64,000 bases of DNA from Sarocladium kiliense (Eukaryota; Ascomycota; Sordariomycetes; Hypocreales; Sarocladiaceae). Within the stretch, counting starts at the first letter, position 1. Every line of letters begins with the position of its first letter. The DNA lies in contig JAUZTG010000007.1 of assembly GCA_030734395.1 (NCBI GenBank), positions 1 to 64,000 on the forward strand, in the 5' to 3' direction. This document shows positions 20,683-30,554 of the stretch, one piece after another. A program made the position numbers and the translations under genes. The notes beneath the pieces were generated by a model that was given only the letters and a program-made list of their open reading frames with translations, was not told the origin of the DNA and searched no databases.

Positions 20683-21753
20683 ATGGTGACTCTTCCAAGC
20701 CCTCTTTGCAACTCGCAGCAGCCTAGTGCCGAGATTTTTCAATTCGGCAACTGGATTAGGCAACAACTTTCCATCGAAATCGGGACATCGGCAGGTGTCA
20801 TGCCAATTTTGACTTCACAAGAGCGTTCCCTAATCACTGAACGCTTGCTGCAAGACAACACAGAGATTGAAACTGCCTACGTGGAGCGTCTGGCTCTCAA
20901 CCGTGAATTCTACATTGGGGTGAAACAGCACCTGCTAGCCATTCTACAGGCCTGGGATGCAGTGATTGACGAAAAGGACGCTTTTGATAAGACTGGACGT
21001 CTAACGTCGGATCGGCGGTTCGTTGAATCCTTGCTTATATGCACCGACATTGTTCCACAGAGGGTCAACATTGGGAGTTTGGGCCTTCCAGATCTTCCAG
21101 AAGCCTCCGAGGACTTGTCATCAGCTCATTTGGCTGAGCAACATGTCCCAAATGCCGGGCACGAGGACGATTGCGTCAACGCTGGGCAAGGGCACAGAAA
21201 AGGGTCGGATGCCCTGCACAGTCACGCAGCCGACTATCTGGCCTTATCGGACTACGAAGTCGATGACAGCACAGAAGGAGAAGACGAGGACGAATATGAG
21301 GACGAATACTGTTGCGATGAATGTGGGGATGAGGAGAGCGAGGAGGATGAGGAGGATGAGGAGGACGATCATACCGAAGTGTCTGAGAACATCTTTCGGC
21401 CTCCGACACCGTGGCCGAAGTCTATCTCAGGTGAGCCTGGGATATGGGATCTTGAGTTGGAGAAGCTGCTGAATGAGCCTCGCAACGAGGCGGAAGAGGA
21501 GCTGTCTGACGCGGAAGGATTCACTACACCGAGGGAACACCGTGCCTCTAGTCCAGCGGATATGCTTGCATGGACAGACGAGAGCCTGTCATGGAACTCA
21601 TCTGAAAACCCATCGACACCCATCGACAAAATGGAGCGTTACACACTCAAGAGACCGGTTGCTCAAAAGAAGAGGCCACTCGATGTGTTCCTCGACCATG
21701 GAAGCGAGGCGGTTGTTGGAGGTCACCCGCGATCGAAGCGGCTGAGGAGATAA
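20683..21753 (+). CDS. acidic, nuclear-type hypothetical protein (356 aa)
   Basis: The start is the first ATG of the frame (MVTLPSPLC). Residues 1-140 are helical, with a W...LTSDRRFVESLL block that weakly resembles the 257-aa protein at 13823-14655. About 200-240 is an extreme Glu/Asp tract (EDEDEYEDEY, EEDEEDEEDD) with an embedded CCDECGDE. The C-terminus is rich in Ser/Thr-Pro and ends in two basic clusters (LKRPVAQKKRP; RSKRLRR) that look like nuclear localisation signals. An acidic tract plus NLS suggests a nuclear or chromatin protein, but no domain proves it. A single exon with uninterrupted frame. Confidence 0.6.
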   Translation: MVTLPSPLCNSQQPSAEIFQFGNWIRQQLSIEIGTSAGVMPILTSQERSLITERLLQDNTEIETAYVERLALNREFYIGVKQHLLAILQAWDAVIDEKDAFDKTGRLTSDRRFVESLLICTDIVPQRVNIGSLGLPDLPEASEDLSSAHLAEQHVPNAGHEDDCVNAGQGHRKGSDALHSHAADYLALSDYEVDDSTEGEDEDEYEDEYCCDECGDEESEEDEEDEEDDHTEVSENIFRPPTPWPKSISGEPGIWDLELEKLLNEPRNEAEEELSDAEGFTTPREHRASSPADMLAWTDESLSWNSSENPSTPIDKMERYTLKRPVAQKKRPLDVFLDHGSEAVVGGHPRSKRLRR

Positions 21754-22346
21754 ATAACGACGTCCTATTAGATGCACCTATGAAGCACATGGCATCGACA
21801 GAGAAGATTCGCCGGTCAAAGTTTTTCGGGTTGTTTCTATTGTCTTTCATATCCTGTCACTCTTATCACTAGTTGTTTCAACAGCGCCTCCGACACTGAC
21901 TGGATCAGGCGGAGATACGAATATATCTTTTGACTCGCGTCTTGCTAGAGCCAGTCTCTTCTAAATTTTATCTGTTCAATGCAGAATGTCCTCCATTGGG
22001 GCGATGTCTATTAATGATTAGGCACAGAGACCAGGTTCAGCACATATTCGAATGGTAGGGACCGGTAATACATCCCAATATGTTTATAAAGCGTATGGGA
22101 TTGTGGTCGCGCCTTGGCATCAATCTATAGCACGGTCAGCTAAATTTAGGCAATGTTGGAAAACTGGTTATAGTCTTTGCATTATTGTTGTCAAAGGATC
22201 CGTGCGTAAAGCAGACGTCGAAACCACTTGTGACAGCGAACGTTCTTTTTCTGAGAAGATTGGGTCCTCGAATAAAACACCTTGTTGCTGGCACTTTAAA
22301 GTCAAGCGGAGCCGTGATATAGTACTATTTGCGCTGAACGGCCTGA
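21754..22346. other. intergenic, no supported gene
   Basis: About 590 bp between convergent genes. Moderately AT-rich with short ORFs only; nothing recognisable. Confidence 0.4.
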
Positions 22347-23192
22347 CTAGATAGGCCAAACGTCAATTTCATCCAAGTCTTTGCATACAACATCCTTGAA
22401 TCTAGATCGTATCGCTCCGCCATTTGTGAACCAGAGTTTAGACTTCACATCTCCACGGAGCAGCCATGGCATAAGGTGCCTCCCGGCTAATCCTGCAATC
22501 CCTGCATTTGGGGCATTGAATGCCTCGCTATGTCCAAGCTCATGGTTACCTTTCCGGGCAGGAATTCCTGGACAGATTGTAGCGTAGTCTCGCTCGCCCT
22601 CAGAGCCGTTAGTCGAATGAAGAATTTGCATGACGTGGTTCATCACTCACATTTTGGTATGCTATATCTTCTGGTCCGCCGAGGAAATAGAAGATTGGTT
22701 TGTGTATCGTGTGAACAACTGACTGTGGCGAATTAGAAGGGAATCGCCCACTGTTAAAGATTTCCAAATGATTAACTCTATGGTCCTGGCCACCTGCAGT
22801 ATATGCTTCTAAACCACCACAGCTCTGGCCCCAAACACCAATACGGCTCGGGTCAATATGCTTCCACTTCTCCGTTCCCGCATTTGCGATTACCCAGTCA
22901 ACAGCATCAGAGAGGGCATCGGGATGCTGCGGACTAGAATGATTGGCAGGATCGAGAGCAGGCTTCTTGAACGTCTCTGGATCCACCAAAGTAGATCCAG
23001 TGGCGATGGCGAGAGATCCGTAAGAGGCAATTTCTCCAAGAAATTTTGGAACTTGAGTCCAAAGGGAGCGCAGGCGGCGTAGCCCCAAATGATAACTGGG
23101 AGTTTCAAGTTGCATCCAGAATTGTAGGTACACGTTGACTGGAGTGGTTGACAGAAAGTGTGGTTGGGCAGGGAAGGCTCTTCAAAGTAATA
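22347..23192 (-). pseudogene. broken alpha/beta hydrolase (chlorophyllase/PET-hydrolase-like fold)
   Basis: In transcript order, the frame from 23192 reads EPSLPNHTF, then PVIIWGYAACAPFGLKFQNF. A one-base loss near 23040 shifts into the frame carrying EIASYGSLAIATG, DPSRIGVWGQSCGG (nucleophile Ser), FNSG and FYFLGGPEDIAY (acid residue). A 52-nt intron (GTGAGT, CGACTAAC, CTGAG) leads to GERDYA ... NHELGHSEAF (catalytic His) and a C-terminus ending at 22347. The first exon with start codon and signal peptide is missing; only a CTAG acceptor remains at 23193-23196. So both 5' truncation and frameshift inactivate it, although every catalytic motif is still readable. Relatives are secreted serine hydrolases of uncertain substrate. 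Confidence 0.75.
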
Positions 23193-23294
23193 CTAGGACG
23201 AGTTAGCTTCAGAAATGGTTCCCTTGCGCCCGCATAATGATCAGATACACCGTAAAAAGCAAGAAATGTAATGAAACGCGTGGGCTACTTTCCA

Positions 23295-26200
23295 CTATAG
23301 CTCTGACTCAGGAGTAGCAACGGGTGATCGGTATGATGTCCCCCAGTCATCGTCATTATAGGTTAAGCCAGGCGACCGGGTCCTTGTTTCCGCAAAGGTT
23401 TCGACTTCATGGAACTCATGGTCCTGCTCCGTAGAATCTAGGCCAAGAGTATGCGCCGGGGTGGCGACCGGCTCATCCTGGGAATGTCCTAGGTCCGCAG
23501 AGTATTGGGATTGTTCCGGCTCCGCGTCTCTTTGTAGCTCATCACCAACCTCGCCTACTGGGGATCCAGGACTGCTGTCTGGAGCGTGGACGGGAGATCT
23601 CTGCTGAAGCACAGGTTTGATGGAGGCGTTACTAGACACAACGTCTTGTGAGTCCAGTGTAGTAGAAGCCGTCTCTCTTTGTGGAGCCAAAGCACCCACT
23701 GCTCCGATGTTTGTAGTTGACAAGCTGATGTGCTGATCCTTGAATCGCTTGGGTGCCGGTTTATCTGTCTTTTCTCTGCCGGAGATGGATTCTACTAACT
23801 CGCTTTGTCCCATGTTCCTCTTTCTTTTAACTATCCGAGCTAGCCCTGCTACTGGACTTGTGCTGGCGATAGAGACCTCGGGTTGAGAAGTAGGATTGTG
23901 CTGATCCTTCCGTCGCTTGGATGGACGCTCATACGTCCTCTCTTTGCCGGAGATGAATTCTCTCAGAGATGTGACTGCATCAGCTTGTATGAGATTAATC
24001 TTTCTCTTCTTGATCAAGGCTGGGCTTGCTGCGGGACCTATGTCGGCAAAGGATGAGTGTGATGGAGCAGGGAGGGAGTCGTTAGCCTGCGCTCCTTGAC
24101 TTCCGACCGCTGCTGTGGATTCTAGTGGACGAGTGTTAGGAGAAGGAAGATATAATGCCGAAGGCGGTGTTTGACTAGATGCCGTCTGCGAAGTCGGAGT
24201 CGCTGATGTGATAGCTTCCAAATCGAGATCGACGGAAGAGGTGCGTGGTTGCGTCTGTCTTGACGTTTTCGGAGCAGGGGTCCTTGTGGCTGCTAGCTGG
24301 GTTTTCTTCCTCTGCTGAACAGGGATTTTGCTTGATGGGCGGCCAAGTCGGAAACGCACTGAGGGCCTGTTTTGCCGGGACACCTTTGCAGTGACTGCAG
24401 AAATGTTGTTGGTTGGGAAGTTAACCTCAGCACCTGCGCTGGACTCTACTTCTGGCGGGAGCGACTGGAGAGCGTTGTGGTGCGTCTAGACTAGTCACAT
24501 CAACCGAGACCCCGGCTTCTTGTGTCATACCCTGAGCTGCATCTACCCTGGGCTTTGAGGGTCTCCGAGGCAATGAATCCCTTCCCTTCGAGGGTCGTTC
24601 TCGGGTGTAAGGCTTCCAAGCATGAGTTCTTCTGTGACGAGATGTCCTCAATGGACCTGTCGAAGCTTTTGCACTGGTTGCTTGATTGTTGCCGGGTGAG
24701 ATGTTAACCTCTGTACCTGTACTGAGTTCTGCTTCTGGAGGAGCAACGGGAGAGCGTTGTGGCGCACCTAGGCTCGCTAGTCCTATTGGGGAGCTCGGAA
24801 TATCGACCGATCTCTCTGCCAATCTCACTTTTCGGTGAGCTGCATCTAGGATATCCTTGGACTTTGAAGTTGCTTCCGAACGCGACGACCGCCTTCCCTC
24901 TGAAGGTCGTTCTCGCCTGTACGGCTGCCAACCACGGGCAATTCTAGGGCGAATTGTCCTGGATGGACCTGGCTTTGTCCGCTTGGCCAGTGTCTCTTGT
25001 TGCTGTATGGGTAAGATAGGTTCAGGGGCATCCATCATGTTTACCTCCGCAGCCCCTTCATGGACTATCGAGCCTGGTTCAGGTTCACAGCTTTTGGCGT
25101 GTTCTAGGAATGTGTGGTCTGCGAAGACATCAGGACCAAAAAAGGCGTCAAGGAAATCTTTCAAGACAAACATAGGATTGAGGCCCCTTCGTCCGTCCGC
25201 CACACCAAGAACAGGGAGGAAGGCATTGTCGTAGAGGTGAAGGAAAGCACGAAGCCCTGGTTTGCCGCACCTCCAATCTGTGCCAACTTGAACATTGGAT
25301 AAAGAGAACTGTTTGCAGCACACAGGTTGTCTCCCAGACAGCCCTTGCTCGATGTTTGGCGAAGAAAAGCCTAGACGCCGAGCTTGTCTGCGGAGCATAT
25401 AGACGAAGCCGTCGTCGACTGTGGCTTCCATCGCTTTCTCCCCTCGGACGTCCTTCTTCGGCCGCTCAACCGAGACGTATGGAAATATCTTGATCGCGTA
25501 CAAGAATAGCGCCTTTATTGCCAACTGTAGATCGAGACTGTTGATGACAATGTAGTTGCTGGTGCTGGTGTCGATTTGTGCTTCCGAAGGCGGGCTCCAA
25601 TGCAGCCGTTGCAAGAAGCCCAGAGCCTGGTCCTTCGCTTTGTCCTCTGACAAGATGTGTTGTCTCAAGATCTTTGCGCCAATCGCGAAATACTTCATAT
25701 TCTCATGCAATGTCTTGAGGCTCGGGATGATCCCCTCTATCGACAGGATGTTATCCAGTATTCGGCGCCGACTGGCTGGGTTTGTCAGGCCGTGAAACAG
25801 GTCTCCATCTCTCATGCTCTTTTGAATAAATTTAGCATCGCCTGGGTTTTGCGGACAGCGCAGAGCAAGCTTGCGAACTGTTCTCACATCAAAATATTGA
25901 CGCGCTTCGGCAACGCCTGCTATGATGCGATCGAGAGTTGGACGGAGGTGGCGTAGTATGAAGTGAATAATTGGCTGGTCCCAGTGCAATGACAGATACC
26001 TGTGCCAGTTTCCCAACTCAAGCCCCTCCCACACGCCAGGGTATGGTAGCAGCGAGTCAAGTGCGTCCACAATAGTCTCCTTGCAGCCTTCCGGCGGTTG
26101 TCGCCTGAGAAGCTGGTTCAGGATTTTCTCCTTGCAAGGTGAAAGCTGCAGTCGTAATGCCTGCGCATCTACTTGACGATTCGTGCCTTGAACTAGCCGC

Positions 26201-26986
26201 AGATGTCGATAGATTTCCCCGTCCGACTTCGCTGTTTGGTACGAAGACGCCAGTGCTCTCGTGTTGATGAGATCGCGCTTGAAGCCTGGGCCAAGCGTGA
26301 GTAATTGTGGTCCAGTAAACGCTCAGGTGTACTCACCATCTTTACAGTAGAACAATCTCACAGTCCACCAATATTTCTCACCATATCTGGCTTTCGCAGC
26401 TGCAATTCTCTGCTTACCATCGACGCACAGAATGCAAGGGGAAAGACGGACCCTCGGATGCTTGCCATTAACAATTGTCTTTCGCAAAGTTGTTAGAGAG
26501 ACCTGCAATCTTGACAAGATGACTCTGATCGTCTCTCTGTCGATTGCTCCTTCAATATGGTTGCTTGCCTTTTCTGGAGCGCATCGTGTCCTTCGAAAGA
26601 CGCGGTCAAGTTGCTGTACGACGGCCGGATCATGGCCTCTTCCCACATATGGGTCATAAACAAATGCAGAAAGGGGCACTTGGATGATTCCTATTAGCTC
26701 CATATTCGAACGTTCCAAGAATTGTGATCAGCATGCGATGCTTACCGGCGACCATGATGTGCTTTAAACAGTATTCTGTGAGGCCTAGAGCCAGGAACAT
26801 GGCCACTAGTTGCAGCTGCCGATGAGCCCAGTAGCCAGGCTCAGCTATGTGGAGTATGGAGTATGGGACACGCTGCCGCCTCCAGTTTAGCAGCCCTTCC
26901 CGTTCAGGCAACGCGCCCTCGCCGCCGTGTCGCTGCCCCTGCAGCACGGACCTTATCTCGCCCGCCTGGTATAAATACTCCAACAT
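23295..26986 (-). CDS. DUF3723 protein, with one frameshift near 24450
   Basis: Exons are 26986-26746, 26690-26337 and 26285 onward. Introns are 55 nt (GTAAGC ... AATAG) and 51 nt (GTGAGT ... CCCAG); both joins keep frame. Family landmarks are WRRQRVPYSILHIAEPGYW and MFLALGLTEYCL (exon 1), IQVPLSAFVYDP with VDGKQRIAAAKARYG (exon 2), and SLLPYPGVWEGLELGNWHRY, RRILDNILSIEGIIPSLKTL and FLHLYDNAFLPVLG (exon 3). The PLSAF/DGKQRIAAAKA pair resembles a ParB/sulfiredoxin-type fold. The tail has two tandem-duplicated modules, one around GAPQRSPVAP and one around KRRKDQH. In the second GAPQRSPVAP copy one extra base (GCTCCCGCC versus GCTCCTCC) shifts the frame. The downstream frame then stays open 1.1 kb to 23295, so the change is recent or a sequence error. 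DUF3723 genes recur on Starship elements; their function is unknown. Confidence 0.82.
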
Positions 26987-28211
26987 CTCCCTTTCCTCCA
27001 GATAGGTACTGTTGACCTTCCTCCATCATGAATCCTGTCTACAACCTCGCAGCCGACAGTCTCGCATCCCTTTGCGCCTAGCCTGGGATCCATTCCCTCA
27101 CGGTTGCCTATACTGCGGCCTCTCCCGGCTTCTCGCTGCTTCTCCTCCGCCGCCCTGGCTTGGTGATGATGGCATTCACGTCCCAAGCATTCAGGTTCCC
27201 CTGCGGGTATAGCCGCTGATCGTATTTCTTAAGACGGAGCAAGCTGCACCGTCTTGATTTCGTAGTCTACCATGAGGTACGTCTCTCCTGCCATGCCGAA
27301 AACGCCTCAAGGGCTGACTTCGCAACAGAGCATGTGCTCCCATGGTCGACGCAGCCAATGCCTTGGAGGCCTCTGGCTAATCTGAGCCCGCATTCTTGAG
27401 CCCAGTGACCGTCTCACAAATGCCGCAATCTATAATGTCGGCCATGTCCGAGCCAGACGAGTCAGACCAGCAGCCCCTGTGACCTATTCAGGGGTATCAG
27501 TGCAGCCAATCCTCTTGAGTCGGTGAGCCCTAGACCCGGGGACCACGTCAGTCGGGCGGCCGCAGCGACAGATCATCACCAAGCTTGATACGAGCTGTGG
27601 TCACACGGGCACTCGATCCTTCACTAGCCTGTAGAAATGTGAAACCAACCTCGGCACGAGGTCCAACGCGGCTCGTCCTACACGGCGATGGACCACGCGT
27701 GAGAGAAAGGATCATGCATCCGTCGGACCAAAAGCGGAATACGAGGCAAGGCCCAGGTGCTGCAAGCCAGCTCCCTCGGCGGCGGGTCGGCTGCCTCCTA
27801 ATCGTGGTGCGACGGGCCATGTGTCCAAAGAACACCGGAGACTTGAGATTATATCTGGAAGTCGGGCAGAGTTACCTGCGACGGCTTAGTTGCCGAGAGC
27901 GTGTTTCCGTGGCTCCATGGTCACGCGTAGGCTAGGCGGTATTCCACTCGCAAGAATCCAGGACTAGCAATTGGTTCGCGTCCTGACTACAGACGGGGCG
28001 AGCTGAACAACATCGCAGCTCCATGATAAGATGTCTGTTTCGGCAGATGTATGATTGGCAGGCTGGTCAGGTGGCTATGCCCGCCCCTCGTCCTAGGTTT
28101 CTCGGGACGTGGCTTTGGCATAATGCGAGGGAATGGTGCTTGCGTTGGAAAACTGGCTACGCCGCCTGCTGTCTATATAATCTTCACCTCCGCCCTTCTC
28201 TCGATGGAGCC
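26987..28211. other. GC-rich divergent intergenic region
   Basis: About 1.2 kb between the DUF3723 start and the Myb/SANT-type gene start. Base composition is more GC-rich than the flanks. Short ORFs occur on both strands (for example 27548-27835 minus and 27585-27935 plus), but none shows a domain. It presumably holds both promoters. Confidence 0.45.
28174..28180 (+). promoter_or_regulatory. candidate TATA box
   Basis: TATATAA lies 32 bp before the ATG at 28212. It argues for that start rather than the in-frame ATG at 28023, which would place the box inside the coding sequence. Confidence 0.4.
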
Positions 28212-29788
28212 ATGGTAGACACTCCTTTCCATATTCCTACAAGGTGCCTCCTCGACATGCCTTTTGTTTCTCTTGACAATACACGTCTCTGGGAACGTCC
28301 CGTTCAACAAAGCATGAATGGTGCAGCCCCTCTGCAGAGGCATGTTGATTCGTCGCTCTTGACGGAGTCATCTCAACCCCCAGACGAACGGTATCCCCAG
28401 CAGCGGGAAATTCTGAGTGGCGAAACGCAAGATGATCCAATCTCAATCATGTCCGATGATGACTCCGTGGTGTCTGCGTCTAAGAACAGCATCATGGACC
28501 AAGATGGTGGAGAAGACTCGGATTCAACACTTCCATCCATCCCGTCAATAATTGCATCCCTGGCGAAAGCACCACCAAGAAATTCGAGCAGGCAACAGCA
28601 CGGTCCTAGTGCTGATGCAGAAACCGATGATCTAGCGCGATATCCAGAACATCCCGATCCTGTCCAACGCACTTCTCCATCGTCAAACGTACACGCCCTG
28701 GTCGCGCCTCTTCTCCCGCCTGCATCGCTGGTATCCCTCAGCGGGGCCCCCGAGTCAGAGGAAGCGAGCCATGCTTCGGACGATGCGATGCCTGCCCAAG
28801 CCCAGATCCAGGAGGTTCTCGCGAGTATCACTCCAGAGCAAAGGGTGGTGCCCTCCAAAGCTGATCATACGGTCGGGGCTGCGGATGCTGAGCCACCACA
28901 TCCAGCTGGAATCAAGCGAAAGCGTTCCATGGAAGTGTCACAGGGAATGCGCAGCTCGGTGCTACGGGCTGACAACAGCGAAGCTGAGTCTGGCTTCGAC
29001 TCTGAATCGAGCGAGGGAGACAAAGAGGGCCGCGTACTTAACAACCAGCGTCGCCTTACCCAGACTCACAAACGTCTTAAGGGCAGTCAGCGGATGGTCG
29101 ACAAAAAGGCGTTTCAGAAGTCACAGCTTGCCAGCTGATGTGATCGCTGGAAGTAATGTGGTCGATATTCAGTCGATATTACCTTCGTCTGGAACGCGGC
29201 AAGGGTTCACAGAACTCAACCAGGATCACGCCGATACCGAGTTGGACGAGTTTTCCAGTGCATTCAGTCGGGGCCAGTCGAGAAGCAAGTGTACCGCCAT
29301 CAAGGCTTGAGAATAGCCTCGCTGGCGGTGCCACAACGTACCAGGAATGGCCCGTAAGGGCTTGGTTCCAGCGTGTCATGCTGGGGAACGGGCGGGCGAC
29401 ATTTCAACTGCGATTTGACTGGGACCCTGATGTAGACTGTAGACATCTGGGGCATCCTGAGAGCAATGGACATGATGCCTCGGTCTCAGGGGATGGCGGT
29501 CAGAGCAATGAAGACCCCAACGGAGACGGTGGACAACCGGGACGTCCCAGGAGCAACGGATCTCCGACCCCTGTCCCGGGCGAAAGCGGTCAACGCAACA
29601 AAGCCACGCATTCTAGAAGTTTCACATCAGAGTAAAATCAACTTATCACTGAACTCAAGGGCCGGAAGAACCTTCAATGGTCAGAGATAACTACGGAGTT
29701 CAACAAACCCTTCTCTAAGAGGAAGCGGTCAAAAGGGTGTCTCCAGGTGCACTATGCCACGAAACTCAAGAAACGCAACGTACGTTGA
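28212..29788 (+). pseudogene. Myb/SANT-like DNA-binding gene, broken
   Basis: From the ATG at 28212 (MVDTPFHIP) an open frame runs to 29138. It is Ser/Pro/acid-rich with a basic segment (GIKRKRSMEV; HKRLKGSQ). Coding likeness then moves to other frames: SNVVDIQSILPSSGTRQG (about 29150-29290), then TTYQEWPVRAWFQRVMLG and FQLRFDWD (29310-29450). The last frame meets TAA at 29633-29635 inside a Myb/SANT-type motif. Beyond the stop the same frame continues with LITELKGRKNLQWSEIT and GCLQVHYATKLKKR to TGA at 29786. The domain is therefore cut by a nonsense codon, and one or two frame changes upstream may be introns or damage. Intact relatives place this DNA-binding domain at the C-terminus. It is divergent from DUF3723. 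Confidence 0.6.
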
Positions 29789-30554
29789 AGGGAAAGACAC
29801 CTCGTTAGACAGCGTATGTACTTGAACCGCGATTGAATTTATATCTCAAGCTCCATGAAGATCAAATGATATCAGAATCCAAGTTTCACGGCTTATTTGC
29901 GAACCAGGATGCACGTCTCCGGGAAAGCACATGGGCAATGCTTGAAGCTCAGGATACAATGCTCGTATTACTAGATTTAAGCTCACGGATGTCCCTCGAG
30001 AACGCCAAGAATCCCCTTCGCTCTTATTTCGAGAGGCGGTAGCCAGTTGCTGCAAGAAGAGAAAGGGATCCACGGACCGTCGAAGAGTGAACGGACTAGT
30101 GGCAGAAAGAGATGTTATACGGCAAGGGACGGACCGGGAGGTGATTACGAAGTTACTTGTAGGCCATGGGGTCTACTCCATCAAGATTCCAGAGAAGTGA
30201 TTCGACATAGTTCCTCGGCCTCCGACTGGTCTGGCTCCTGAGGAATGATGAAGGCCGCTAAGTCACCACGAGAGGTCGATGTGTTGCAGCACCTCGAGGC
30301 CGCTGAGTCGGAGCACCCAGGCTGTCAAAAGAAATTCGGATGCTTGATGATCACTTTACGATCCAGGCACCTCATAGTACGCAAGCAGCGCTTTCTAGCG
30401 TCACTCATCCGCAAGTGAGACGAGGGCCCAACACTAAGCCGCGCGCGAAACTTACACTAGCGCAAGCTGAGTGAACTGGGCATCCCATTCATTTTGCCAC
30501 TGCCCAAGATCACCCTACATGCCTTGTGTCCACAATGAACGACCGTTGATTTGA
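29789..30554. other. intergenic, helical ORF remnant
   Basis: About 770 bp. An ORF at 29833-30042 (plus) begins with a non-ATG codon and encodes a charged, helix-prone stretch (ISESKFHGLFANQDARLRES) that might be an eroded coiled coil. Without start, splice sites or family I do not call it a gene. Confidence 0.35.
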
